54,576 nucleotides of DNA from Spirochaetales bacterium (GCA_028533045.1 JAQQAP010000024.1:1-54576), one strand, 5' to 3'. Positions 45,481 through 53,751 are shown, counted from the first letter of the stretch. Translations and numbers: made by a program. The notes: a model not told the origin generated them from the letters alone.

Positions 45481-46326
45481 TTACCCCTTTACACTACCCA
45501 AAGTAATACCCTTGATAATATACTTGGAAAGAAAAAAGTATACAATTGTCAGAGGTATGATCGCAATAAAAATAAGCATATAAACTTTACCCATATCAAA
45601 CTTCATATAATCGGCAGAACGGAGCTGGGCAATAAGAATAGGTATGGTCTTCTTTTCCTTGGAATCGAGCACCAGGGCAGGAATAAAATAGTTATTCCAC
45701 GATCCTACAAAGGCAAAGATGGCCTGTACCGCATAGGCCGGTTTCAAAATCGGCTGAACGATGGAATTAAAGGTGCGGATTTCGCCGGAACCGTCAATTC
45801 GGGCCGCTTCAATAATCTCGTAGGGGAGTATCGATTTCATGTACTGAAGCATGAAAAAGAATACCACCGGAGAGGCCATGGCAGGAATAATCAGAGGATA
45901 GAAGGTATCCATGAGATTCATCCCCATGATAAGCCGGAGGAACCCGAGGGCCGAAACCTGAGGGGGTACCATCATTACCAGCAGGATAAAACGAAAGGCG
46001 AACTCCCGTCCCTTAAAACGGTAAATATAGATACCGTAAGCGGTCATACTGGAAAAGTAGGTGGTAAACAGAGCGGTAGTACCGGAAATAAAGAGACTGT
46101 TTATCAAAGCCCTCATAATGGGAATATTATTATCGGTAAAAAGATTTACAAAGTTTTTAAAGAAGTGACTTCCCGGCATAAGGGAGAAGCCCTGCATAAT
46201 TTCACTGTGAGCCCGGGTTGAGTTAATGACAAGTATCAAAAAGGGAAAGAGAGAGATAAAAGTCAAAAACAAGAGTATGATATAACAAACTGTACGGGAA
46301 ATTCTATGCTTGTTCTGTTCAGTCAT
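45481..46326 (-). CDS. Sugar ABC transporter permease (MalG type)
   Basis: A 281-residue inner-membrane protein with six transmembrane helices. The ATPase-docking loop EAARIDGSGEIRTFNSIVQPILKP (~165-190) is the EAA motif of CUT1 importers. The C-terminus KYIIKGITLGSVKG is typical of MalG-like subunits. The ATG overlaps the upstream permease stop by one base (TAATG). No ATPase gene is in the locus, so a shared MsmK/UgpC-type ATPase is presumably encoded elsewhere. Confidence 0.93.
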   Translation of the reverse strand: MTEQNKHRISRTVCYIILLFLTFISLFPFLILVINSTRAHSEIMQGFSLMPGSHFFKNFVNLFTDNNIPIMRALINSLFISGTTALFTTYFSSMTAYGIYIYRFKGREFAFRFILLVMMVPPQVSALGFLRLIMGMNLMDTFYPLIIPAMASPVVFFFMLQYMKSILPYEIIEAARIDGSGEIRTFNSIVQPILKPAYAVQAIFAFVGSWNNYFIPALVLDSKEKKTIPILIAQLRSADYMKFDMGKVYMLIFIAIIPLTIVYFFLSKYIIKGITLGSVKG

Positions 46327-47270
46327 TATTTTTTCCCCTTGCTGGATTCTTCGCCGTAGTAATTTTTCATAGTCATAGAGTAAACAATAAGGCTCAAAGC
46401 TGCTGTAAGCAGGAATATAAGAGTCGAAACGGCACCGGCCAAACCGAAGTTCCGGCTAAAAAGGTGCTTGTTCAGATACATAATCAAAGTCAGTGTGGTT
46501 CGGTTGGGAAGCCCGTCACCCTTGGTAAGGATCTGGGGTACATCAAACATCTGGATTCCCCCGATAAGGCTGGTTATCATTACGAATACCAGGATGGGAA
46601 GCAGAAGAGGGAAGATGATACGAACGAAGGTCTGAATAGAATTGGCTCCGTCAATTCGGGCCGCTTCCAAAAGGCTTTCATCGATTCCCATAATACCCGC
46701 CATGAGCAGGATAGTGGTGTTACCATACCACATAAGAAAGTTCATTGAGGCAATAAGGCCCCGAGTAGTCCCTTTCATGGTTAAAAAGCGCACAGGCTCA
46801 TCAACCAGACCGGCATTCAGCAAAATGCTGTTCATCGGTCCCGCATCGGAAAAAAGAGTAAAAAAGAGCATGGAAAATGCCGCTGCCATAATCAAGTTGG
46901 GCATATACATAACCGTCTTGAAAAAGGGTAACCCCCGCAGCTTGAGATTACTGCTGCTGAACCAGAGGGCCAGAAGCAGGGAAATAACAATTTGAGGAAC
47001 AAAACCGAGGAGCCACATGACTACCGTATTCACCGCATAGCGGGGTACATCCGATTCGGTAAGGATCTCGGCATAGTTGGCCAGTCCCACAAAATTGGGG
47101 CCCACCTGTGTCAGGCCTACCCGGTAGTTCTCAAAAAAACTGTTGTAAAATGTTGAAAGTAAAGGAATAAGTGCAAATGTAATGTAAATAATGAAGAAGG
47201 GAGCAATAAAAAAGTAACCCCATCTGTCATGATTTAGTTTATTTTTTCCTTTTTTAACCGTAGTACGCAT
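46326..47270 (-). CDS. Sugar ABC transporter permease (MalF type)
   Basis: About 314 residues with six transmembrane helices; the EAA loop is ESLLEAARIDGANSIQTFVRIIFPLLLP (~215-240). The start at 47270 (MRTTVKKGKNKLNHDRWGY) is chosen because GAGGAG lies five bases upstream; an in-frame start at 47309 would fall inside the intercistronic hairpin. It pairs with the MalG-type subunit to form the membrane channel. Expression is probably reduced relative to the binding protein by the hairpin at 47292-47318. Confidence 0.93.
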   Translation of the reverse strand: MRTTVKKGKNKLNHDRWGYFFIAPFFIIYITFALIPLLSTFYNSFFENYRVGLTQVGPNFVGLANYAEILTESDVPRYAVNTVVMWLLGFVPQIVISLLLALWFSSSNLKLRGLPFFKTVMYMPNLIMAAAFSMLFFTLFSDAGPMNSILLNAGLVDEPVRFLTMKGTTRGLIASMNFLMWYGNTTILLMAGIMGIDESLLEAARIDGANSIQTFVRIIFPLLLPILVFVMITSLIGGIQMFDVPQILTKGDGLPNRTTLTLIMYLNKHLFSRNFGLAGAVSTLIFLLTAALSLIVYSMTMKNYYGEESSKGKK

Positions 47271-47291
47271 ATTTCTCCTCGTTACACGTTT

Positions 47292-47318
47292 AAAAAAGCA
47301 GGGGATCAAGTCCCCTGC
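47292..47318 (-). terminator. Intercistronic terminator/attenuator after the binding-protein gene
   Basis: On the minus strand GCAGGGGA-CTTGA-TCCCCTGC is followed by six T residues, starting 10 bases after the binding-protein stop and ending 22 bases before the permease ATG. Such hairpins keep binding protein in excess of permease. Partial read-through is expected because the permeases have no other evident promoter. Confidence 0.8.
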
Positions 47319-47327
47319 ATTAAAGTT

Positions 47328-48650
47328 TTATTTACTTAAGTTGGGATACAATTCCATGACGGAAGTGTAGAAGTTGTCCCAGGCCTGATCTTTAGTAACG
47401 TTACCGTTAAAGTAGTCACTAAAGGAGTTCTGGAGTTTTTCGTTCATACCCTGGTCGTAGGCACTCATGCTGCTTCTGTCGATGCTGGTTGCAGAATCGA
47501 GGAAAGCGGCAATGTGGTTCTGACCGCCAAGGAAAGAGTTGCTGTAGTCGCTTACGGCTACGGTAGACATAGCTGCTTCGTTGTTGGTGAAATCGCCCAG
47601 TTCCATAGCGATGGACTTAAGAACTTCTTCATCAGCAGTAAGAGTATACATGATATCCTTGATAAGCTCTACGTTATCGCTTCCGGTAGCTCCGACAATC
47701 CAGGTACCACCCCAGCTGAATCCCTGAGGACCTTTGGTAAGAGCCCAGTCACCGTAGCTTCCGTTACCCAGAGCGTTGGGACCTTCAGCGTCGGCCTTGG
47801 TAGCAGGTCCGAGACAGAAGTCTACGAACCAACCGGGACCGAAGTAACCGAATACAGTACCGTCAGCAGCAGCACCGCCCCAGCTTTCGGCAGACCAGAG
47901 GTTAGCTTTGTTGTTGTAACCCAGGTCGGTATAGGTCTTGGTCATGTCAATCCATCTTTCGATAGCAGGGTCGATATTGATTTTGTTATCAACAACCCAT
48001 TTGGTAGTCATGTTATCGGAGAAAACACGGAAAGCGTCATCGTAACCGCTCAGCATGAAGTAACCCTTTGCTTTCGCATCGGCGGCCACTTTGTCAAACT
48101 TGTCCCAATCGCTCAGAGCTTTCTGTACTTCCATGGGATCATCGGTCCCCAGAACGTCTTTTGCGATGGAACGTCGGTAGATAAAACCACCGGGACAGGC
48201 CTGCCAGGAAACACCTTTAAGAACACCGTTAGAGTCGGTCATAATGTCTTTGGTGTAGCCGTACTGGTTGGCGAGGTCTGCTTCGCTAAGACCGATTTCT
48301 CCGATTACGTCCATGGCGTAGGGAGTATCGACATACTTGAGAGCGTAGTCCGCTTCCACCAGAAAAATGTCAACTCTTTCATCGGCCGGAGCGCTGTCCT
48401 GCTTCAACAGAAACTCATCCAGTTTGTTCTGGTAAGCATTGTCTGCATTGGCAGTAATTGTCCATACCACTTCCACATCGGCAGGAACTTTGTCTGCGTA
48501 GTAAGCATTGAACCGATCCTGGAACTCGGTGTTCCAGCAGTGAATGTTCAGCACCTTACCCTGCTCTACAGCAGCCGCTTCGTCTGCACCGTTGGCAAAC
48601 AGAGAGAAGGACAATACCAGCGATAACGCCAATAATACGATTTTTTTCAT
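47328..48650 (-). CDS. Sugar-binding protein of a CUT1 ABC importer
   Basis: A 440-residue periplasmic family 1 solute-binding protein. The start is ATG 48650, with AGGAGGG seven bases upstream and a Sec signal (MKKIVLLALSLVLSFSLFANG); an upstream in-frame codon at 48701 is rejected. No lipobox Cys is seen, so it is probably soluble in the periplasm. The mature protein is acidic and rich in aromatic residues suited to sugar stacking (WSAESWGG, YFGPGWFVDF, GFSWGGTWIVGA). Cellobiose or a cellodextrin is the likely ligand from the shared operator with the phosphorylase gene. Confidence 0.92.
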   Translation of the reverse strand: MKKIVLLALSLVLSFSLFANGADEAAAVEQGKVLNIHCWNTEFQDRFNAYYADKVPADVEVVWTITANADNAYQNKLDEFLLKQDSAPADERVDIFLVEADYALKYVDTPYAMDVIGEIGLSEADLANQYGYTKDIMTDSNGVLKGVSWQACPGGFIYRRSIAKDVLGTDDPMEVQKALSDWDKFDKVAADAKAKGYFMLSGYDDAFRVFSDNMTTKWVVDNKINIDPAIERWIDMTKTYTDLGYNNKANLWSAESWGGAAADGTVFGYFGPGWFVDFCLGPATKADAEGPNALGNGSYGDWALTKGPQGFSWGGTWIVGATGSDNVELIKDIMYTLTADEEVLKSIAMELGDFTNNEAAMSTVAVSDYSNSFLGGQNHIAAFLDSATSIDRSSMSAYDQGMNEKLQNSFSDYFNGNVTKDQAWDNFYTSVMELYPNLSK

Positions 48651-48730
48651 AAATAAACCCTCCTGAATATTTAGAGGCGGACCATTCCGCCACTTCACCA
48701 TTTTTTATGTCGTCCAAATCAAGTTCAACT

Positions 48731-48754
48731 TTAGTTGGTTCATGGAACAACTAA
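48731..48754 (-). promoter_or_regulatory. ROK-repressor operator at the transport operon (predicted)
   Basis: A 24-bp near-palindrome: TTAGTTGGTT at the left and ACAACTAA at the right, with matching arms TTAGTTG/CAACTAA. It begins four bases after the -10 box of the transport promoter and is the most symmetric of the four sites found. Confidence 0.75.
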
Positions 48755-48757
48755 CTT

Positions 48758-48786
48758 AGTATCTCATTGATTCACACATTTGTCAA
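48758..48786 (-). promoter_or_regulatory. Promoter of the sugar transport operon
   Basis: On the minus strand TTGACA (48786-48781), a 17-base spacer and GATACT (48763-48758). The perfect -35 and ideal spacing suggest a strong promoter controlled by the operator just downstream. Confidence 0.8.
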
Positions 48787-48823
48787 TTTTTTTTTAATAT
48801 GAATTTTACTGTTGGATTTTTAA

Positions 48824-49942
48824 TTATTCTTCGATGATAAGTTCGGGATGAGAAAAGAGACGGTCAAGCATCATTCCCGCCGCTCCGTAGGCTACCGATT
48901 TCTCCCGCTGGGAAGAAAAACGCACTTCGCACTCCACACTGTTGGGATAGGGCCAGTTCCTTTGAATCTCTTCTCCCAGCAGGGACTGCACCTGATCCTG
49001 ATACTTTTCGATGTCCCCTCCGAAGAATACCTGGCTAATGTTAAAGGCATTCACCAAAAGGGAAATATTTTTAGACAACTCTACTATGAACCGGTTCAAT
49101 ACCTCCGGTTCCTCTTCTATGCGAAAGCCCTTGTCCGTGTCCGTGTGAAACTGTCCCGGACTGTCGGGCTCTCTGAATACACTGGAAAATTCCCCGGCGG
49201 AGAATTCCCGGCCGTAGTGGATTTTTCCGTCAATAACAATACCTAAACCAACAGCGGACTTGCGCAGCTGCCCCTCCCCCCCTTCAAGGTGGCGGAATTC
49301 GACCAGAACAAAAAGAAAATTCTTCAAATATTCGGTCCGATGGAAGGTTAGCTCCCCCCAGCTACAGCAGTTGGCATCATTCTCTATAAAAACGGGGATG
49401 TCAAAACGGGAAGCTATCTCCCTTTGAAAATTATAGTCCTCATAAATTCCCAGAGACATGGAGTATTTCACGATTCCCTGCTCCGGATTGATAACACCGG
49501 AAAGGCCCACGCCGATTCCCAAAAGGGGCAAGCCGATTTTATTCTGCTCTTCCCTTAGCTCCTCGATGATTCGTAAAAGTGTCTCACTTAGATTTTCCCC
49601 GCTCGCAGAAATTTCTTCGCTTTTTTCATAGCGGATCTGCCCTTCCAGGTCCACACAGAGAGCAGTATAGGTATCGGGCCTAAGCTCTATACCCAGAACG
49701 GAACCAAAATTCCGGTTAAGCGAAAGATAGACCGGCTTCCGTCCCCCCTGAGGGCTGGCCTGACCTTCGGAGCCTTCTGTCACAAGTTTAAACTCGATGA
49801 ATTCATTAATAATATGGGTGATGGTCGATTTGTTAAGCCCCAACCGCCGGGCGATCTCCACACGGCTGGTTTCGCCGTTTTGCCAGAGGTCGTAGAGAAC
49901 CATTGAGGTGTTAATCGATTTAATTCGTTTTGTCGCTTTCAT
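48824..49942 (-). CDS. ROK-family transcriptional repressor
   Basis: A 372-residue repressor: N-terminal winged helix (~10-65, recognition helix region SRVEIARRLGLNKSTITHIINEF) and a sugar-kinase-like ROK domain with GIGVGLSGVINPEQG (~142-156) and FIENDANCCSWGE (~186-198). The usual zinc motif C-x-C-G-x2-G-C-x-E of ROK proteins is not seen. The start chosen is ATG 49942 because an in-frame TTG at 49975 lies inside the operator. The likely inducer is cellobiose or a breakdown product. It appears to repress itself, the transporter and the phosphorylase through shared palindromes. Confidence 0.9.
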   Translation of the reverse strand: MKATKRIKSINTSMVLYDLWQNGETSRVEIARRLGLNKSTITHIINEFIEFKLVTEGSEGQASPQGGRKPVYLSLNRNFGSVLGIELRPDTYTALCVDLEGQIRYEKSEEISASGENLSETLLRIIEELREEQNKIGLPLLGIGVGLSGVINPEQGIVKYSMSLGIYEDYNFQREIASRFDIPVFIENDANCCSWGELTFHRTEYLKNFLFVLVEFRHLEGGEGQLRKSAVGLGIVIDGKIHYGREFSAGEFSSVFREPDSPGQFHTDTDKGFRIEEEPEVLNRFIVELSKNISLLVNAFNISQVFFGGDIEKYQDQVQSLLGEEIQRNWPYPNSVECEVRFSSQREKSVAYGAAGMMLDRLFSHPELIIEE

Positions 49943-49960
49943 TCTATTTGCCTGCCGGGG

Positions 49961-50015
49961 AGTTGGTTTTTTCAAACAACCATCTTATAGTAAGATGTGA
50001 CGGAAGAATTGTCAA
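49961..50015 (-). promoter_or_regulatory. Promoter and operator of the ROK gene
   Basis: On the minus strand TTGACA (50015-50010), a 17-base spacer and TACTAT (49992-49987). Six bases on lies an operator-like palindrome (49961-49981; AGTTGGTT and AACAACC halves around a T/A-rich centre). The same order of -35, -10 and operator as at the two other promoters implies autoregulation. Confidence 0.7.
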
Positions 50016-50038
50016 CAGGGATTTTACAGTTACCACGC

Positions 50039-50157
50039 GGGAGCGATGGGAGGGGCGCCGGAGGCGGTCACGGCCAGAGGCCGGGACGGGAGGCGGGAGC
50101 CGTGCCCCCGGAGAGCGCGACGGGACCGGCGAAGCCGGGCCCGGGCCGCCCCGACTC
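50039..50157. other. G+C-rich intergenic island with strong hairpin
   Basis: About 82% G+C over 120 bases, far above the surroundings. It fills the space between the glycosyltransferase stop and the ROK promoter. A near-perfect hairpin (CGGGACCGGC-GAA-GCCGGGCCCG, one A-G mismatch) occupies 50121-50143, with no U tract on either strand. Overlapping short open frames exist but show no family resemblance. It could be a factor-dependent terminator, an inserted element remnant or foreign sequence. Confidence 0.7.
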
Positions 50158-50159
50158 TC

Positions 50160-51428
50160 CTAAAGACAGCCGCAGTACTCGCCAAAAAAATGGCAAAGCA
50201 GGGCGCGAAGTTTTTGCTTGACCACCGAATAGCCGTAGTAGCGCAGGGCGAGCTGGTAGTTCTTTTCCACCACCCGTTCCACCTCTTCCGGATGATCGAG
50301 GAGGTAATTCACGTCTTCCACGGTTTTGTCGGTGACGTAATCGTCAATTTCCACCACTTCAAAGCCTTTGGGTTTTATATCTGTGGCGTAGATGGAGTAG
50401 TTGTTGACCATGATGGGTTTGCGGAACCATATGGTTTCCAGGAAGGCGTTCCCGAAGCCCTCGATAAGGGAGGGATAGGTAACGAAATCCGCATAGGGAT
50501 AGATGTCCTGAAGGGTATAAACTTTCCGTCCGTCCTCGGTGAGGCCCCGTTTTTCCCGGATGATGTCGTCCACGAAAACGGCGCGCACCTTGAGCATTTT
50601 GGCGTAGTCTCGGACTCTCTGTTCGTACTCGAAGCCCTCGTCGCCGGAAGCGTGGGAAATAACAAAGGCCGCTTTTCGTCCCAGACGGGAGACCATTTCC
50701 AGGGCGTGCTCGATCCCTTTCCGCTGTACCACACGGGTAGGCTGGAGAATGAGCAGTTCGTCGTCAGCGATGTCCAGGTCCTTGCGAATGTCCTTGTTGT
50801 AGTCGTCCTTGCCGGGAGGTTCCTGTTCAAAATGCATAACATTGGGTATGAGGGTGGAGGAGATTCCCGTTCTAAGGGCCAGCTGGTTCTGACCGGAAGT
50901 ATTGATGACAACATGCTGAATATTGTGCAGATGGGGCGGGTAACTGGCATTAATGATGTCCCAGACACAGTTGGTGAGGAAGCGTTTTCTTTCCCAGAAG
51001 AAGTCGTGGTGATGGGCGATGACGGGCATATCCGTTTCGGCGATAAATTCGGTGAGAGCCATTCCCAGGGAGAGATTCAGGGGAATGGTGATGGCGTTCT
51101 GCGGGATAAGCACGTCGATTTCAAACTTCTCCACAAAATCGTAAAGGTCCTGCTTGAACTTTTTCCGCCAGGTGTGGAGTTTCCCGGTCAATTCCTCCGG
51201 CCGGGCCTTGCGGGAGAAACACTCCAGATAGATTTCCTTGGTAGTGGGATTATGAAAATGAAGCTCCTCGGAGATCATACACACATCCTCGGGGCGGTCC
51301 AGTTCGCCGGCCAGGTAAAAGCAGTTGCAGTTAAGCTCTTCCAAAACGTCGGCCCATTTTTCAATTTCCAGGCTCACTCCGTCGGTCCCGGCGATACGGA
51401 ACGATACAAATCCCACATTTTTATGCAT
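50160..51428 (-). CDS. Family 4-type glycosyltransferase
   Basis: A 422-residue GT-B glycosyltransferase. The N-terminal acceptor domain begins VGFVSFRIAGTDGVSLEIEKW; the C-terminal donor domain has LILQPTRVVQRKGIEHALEMV and the E-x7-E-type motif SLIEGFGNAFLETIW (~325) that binds the nucleotide sugar. It probably transfers a sugar in the cytoplasm, for a glycolipid, polysaccharide or compatible solute. The acceptor cannot be told. AAGGAAG precedes the ATG. It stands alone, and its 3' end is followed by the G+C-rich island. Confidence 0.87.
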   Translation of the reverse strand: MHKNVGFVSFRIAGTDGVSLEIEKWADVLEELNCNCFYLAGELDRPEDVCMISEELHFHNPTTKEIYLECFSRKARPEELTGKLHTWRKKFKQDLYDFVEKFEIDVLIPQNAITIPLNLSLGMALTEFIAETDMPVIAHHHDFFWERKRFLTNCVWDIINASYPPHLHNIQHVVINTSGQNQLALRTGISSTLIPNVMHFEQEPPGKDDYNKDIRKDLDIADDELLILQPTRVVQRKGIEHALEMVSRLGRKAAFVISHASGDEGFEYEQRVRDYAKMLKVRAVFVDDIIREKRGLTEDGRKVYTLQDIYPYADFVTYPSLIEGFGNAFLETIWFRKPIMVNNYSIYATDIKPKGFEVVEIDDYVTDKTVEDVNYLLDHPEEVERVVEKNYQLALRYYGYSVVKQKLRALLCHFFGEYCGCL

Positions 51429-51505
51429 ATTTTCTTCCTTTATACAGTGTTATATGTAAAGTATAGGACCGGAAAAAACTTTTCACAAGGTTTATTTTAG
51501 GACGC

Positions 51506-52366
51506 CTAAAGGATCAATTCCCGCCCCCGGGTCATAAGGAGTTCGGTCAGTCTTTTCAAATCGGTCGTGTCCAGATTCCAGCAGTGCCAGTACAAATCCA
51601 CCCCTATCCTCTCCGGCGATAATTCTACCAGACTCCGCCCCAGTCGGTCCCCGCACTGCATGAGGGGTACCGCTCCGTAGGCATGGCCCCGTTCTATAAG
51701 GTCCAGATACTGTTCGGCTGAGGGGATGTAGTGGGCGGGATAGCTGCCTTTGAAAGGGGGGAGCCTTTTTTCGAGGAAAAGCTGATTGAGCCGGTCGTCC
51801 CTGTTGAAGATGGCAGCCGGTGCTTCACGGACCTCCTCTTCTGTAAGCCCCCGGGGAAACCAGCGGCCCCTGAAGTTCCTGCTGCAGATGAGCACATAAC
51901 TCATGGTCCCCAGAAAGTGGCGGGAACAGCCGCTTACCTTACTATCGTCCGAAGCGATACAGCCGGCCACATCCCCGGCCCGGAGCATTTCCAGGGTTTT
52001 CTCCTGATCCCCCACCCGCAATTCCAAGGGAATTCCCCGGGCATAAAACTCCTCCGCCCCGTCCATGAACCAAGTAGCCAGACTATCCGCATTAATGCCT
52101 ATGCGAAGGGTATGGTGCTTTTCCCGCCGTCCCATGTCCCCTTCGAGCAGGCGCACCCGGCGGCAGTGATTTATAAGTTCCCGCCCCTTTTCGTTGGGCT
52201 CCGGGGGATTGGCCCGGCTTATGAGAATCTGCCCGGCCTGCTCCTCCAAAGCTTTAATACGCTGGGAAACGGCGGACTGGGTAATACAGAGTTTATCGGC
52301 GGCCTTTTCAAAGCCTCCTTCTTCCCAAACGGTGGTAAGGGCCTCAAGCTGGCGGTAATCGAACAT
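51506..52366 (-). CDS. LysR-type regulator, ArgP/LysG-like
   Basis: A 286-residue LysR regulator: N-terminal winged helix (~1-60, FEKAADKLCITQSAVSQRIKALEEQ) and an effector-binding domain (~90-285). The start MFDYRQLEALTTV and the ISRANPPEPNEKG segment match ArgP/LysG proteins, which sense lysine or arginine and activate the adjacent exporter gene. It is divergent from such an exporter with 78 bases between the starts. No Shine-Dalgarno site; an extended -10 (TGCTAATAT) ends 5 bases before the ATG. Confidence 0.9.
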   Translation of the reverse strand: MFDYRQLEALTTVWEEGGFEKAADKLCITQSAVSQRIKALEEQAGQILISRANPPEPNEKGRELINHCRRVRLLEGDMGRREKHHTLRIGINADSLATWFMDGAEEFYARGIPLELRVGDQEKTLEMLRAGDVAGCIASDDSKVSGCSRHFLGTMSYVLICSRNFRGRWFPRGLTEEEVREAPAAIFNRDDRLNQLFLEKRLPPFKGSYPAHYIPSAEQYLDLIERGHAYGAVPLMQCGDRLGRSLVELSPERIGVDLYWHCWNLDTTDLKRLTELLMTRGRELIL

Positions 52367-52444
52367 AAGTTATATTAGCATATCTTATGGGATTATTAAA
52401 ATAATTAATTTTACTAATGTGAGTATTTAGTCTAATCTTGCCCC
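52367..52444. promoter_or_regulatory. Divergent promoter region of the argP-like and lysE-like genes
   Basis: A 78-base A/T-rich spacer. Plus strand: TTTACT (52410-52415), a 17-base spacer, TAATCT (52433-52438), then 6 bases to the lysE-like ATG. Minus strand: TGC-TAATAT (TAATAT at 52377-52372), then 5 bases to the argP-like ATG. Neither gene has a ribosome-binding site, so both mRNAs may be leaderless. LysR binding in between is expected from the family; no specific T-N11-A site is claimed. Confidence 0.55.
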
Positions 52445-53062
52445 ATGGAAAGCTACTTTACCGGACTCGCCCTGGGGGCGGGATTGATTATTGCCATTGG
52501 AGCGCAGAATGCCTTTGTTTTAAGCCAGGGTGTACGCCGCCGCTATCATATTATTATTCCCCTGCTGTGCAGCATTAGCGATGCCCTTCTCATTGCGGCG
52601 GGAGTACTGGGTGTGGGGGAGTTTCTCTCGTCAAAGCCGATTTATACAATTATCGGTTCGGCGGGAGGAGCCCTTTTTCTTACCTGGTTCGGGATTCGCA
52701 GCTTTCGCTCTTTCCTTTCTACGGAAAAGCTGGAAGAGGAGAGTGACGGCCCCCAAACCCTCAAAGGGGCCATTCTATTTACCCTCGCCGTAACCTGGCT
52801 CAATCCCCATGTTTACATAGATACGGTTCTCCTTCTGGGCGGAATAAGCAGCGGATTTGCCGGTTCGGATAAACTCTACTTTGGTGCGGGAGCGGCTACA
52901 GCCTCTATGGTGTGGTTCTTCTCATTAAGCCTGGGAGGCCGACTTCTCTCTCCCCTCTTTAAAAATCCCAAGGCCTGGAAAATCCTGGATCTTGCGGTGG
53001 CCCTTATTATGTGGTTTATCGCCTTTACCCTTTTTCGCGATCTCCTTACAATGGTGGGGTGA
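52445..53062 (+). CDS. LysE/ArgO-family amino-acid exporter
   Basis: A 205-residue membrane protein with about six transmembrane helices. The start MESYFTGLALGAGLIIAIGAQNAFVLSQGV is the LysE/ArgO signature, and the internal TWLNPHVYIDT is also characteristic. It exports basic amino acids (lysine or arginine) when they build up. With the divergent ArgP-like regulator it forms the classic two-gene export unit, and the arginine cluster lies about 14 kb away. The GTG of the next gene overlaps its stop. Confidence 0.93.
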   Translation: MESYFTGLALGAGLIIAIGAQNAFVLSQGVRRRYHIIIPLLCSISDALLIAAGVLGVGEFLSSKPIYTIIGSAGGALFLTWFGIRSFRSFLSTEKLEEESDGPQTLKGAILFTLAVTWLNPHVYIDTVLLLGGISSGFAGSDKLYFGAGAATASMVWFFSLSLGGRLLSPLFKNPKAWKILDLAVALIMWFIAFTLFRDLLTMVG

Positions 53063-53751
53063 AACCGGAAAAAATTCTGCCCAAAAGAATCAGCCGCGCC
53101 CTGGAAGAGTACGAACTTATTGCCGAAGGGGACCGGGTGATTCTGGCCCTTTCCGGAGGCAAGGACTCCCTGGCTATGGCATGGTTTATGGGACGAATGG
53201 CCTCCTGCTGGATTCGCCCCTTTACGGTGGAAGCGGTCCATGTGCGGGCCCCCTGGGAAGGGGAGGCTTTAGCTGACGGGATAGGCCAAATTTGTGCCGA
53301 CTGGGCCCTCCCCTACCGGGAAATCCCCCTTTTACAGACTGACTTAAAGGAACCTGAGGAGATGTGCTGCAGCCACTGCGCCCGTCTTCGCAGGCAAGCT
53401 CTTCTTAGCTATGCGAGTCGTGAAGGTTTTCAATCCCTCGCTCTGGGACACCATATGGAGGACTGCCTGGAGACTTTTCTTATGAATATGGTCTACCAAA
53501 GTCGCCTGGACCCGCTCCCTCCCCGCAGGGATTACCCGGGAATTAAACTTATCCGCCCGCTTATCCTGGCCCAGGAGGAAACGGTGGCCCGCTGGGCTTT
53601 GGAAAAAGGTTTAAACCTACCGGAAGCCAACTGCCCCTGGGAGAGTGTCGATTCCCGCCGTAAAGAGATGCGGGCCCACCTGGAAGCTATCACCGACGGT
53701 TCGGCCGCTAAAAAGCTCAATATGTTCCGGGCTGCCCTGGCCCTAGTATAA
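53059..53751 (+). CDS. TtcA-like tRNA 2-thiocytidine biosynthesis protein
   Basis: About 231 residues from GTG 53059, which overlaps the exporter stop (GTGA); an in-frame ATG at 53011 would overlap that gene by 52 bases. The PP-loop SGGKDSLAMAW activates a tRNA cytidine by adenylation; CCSHC (~111-115) and the later NCPW Cys match the TtcA iron-sulphur ligands, so thiolation of C32 in tRNA is likely. The protein is shorter than E. coli TtcA (311). Its TAA stop is formed by the first three bases of the inserted MITE, so the original C-terminus may have been slightly different. Confidence 0.88.
   Translation: MKPEKILPKRISRALEEYELIAEGDRVILALSGGKDSLAMAWFMGRMASCWIRPFTVEAVHVRAPWEGEALADGIGQICADWALPYREIPLLQTDLKEPEEMCCSHCARLRRQALLSYASREGFQSLALGHHMEDCLETFLMNMVYQSRLDPLPPRRDYPGIKLIRPLILAQEETVARWALEKGLNLPEANCPWESVDSRRKEMRAHLEAITDGSAAKKLNMFRAALALV

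Noticed and set aside
50046..51500. 484-residue plus-strand open frame across the G+C island and glycosyltransferase gene
   Set aside because: It is antisense to a clear glycosyltransferase with conserved motifs; its own translation shows no domain.
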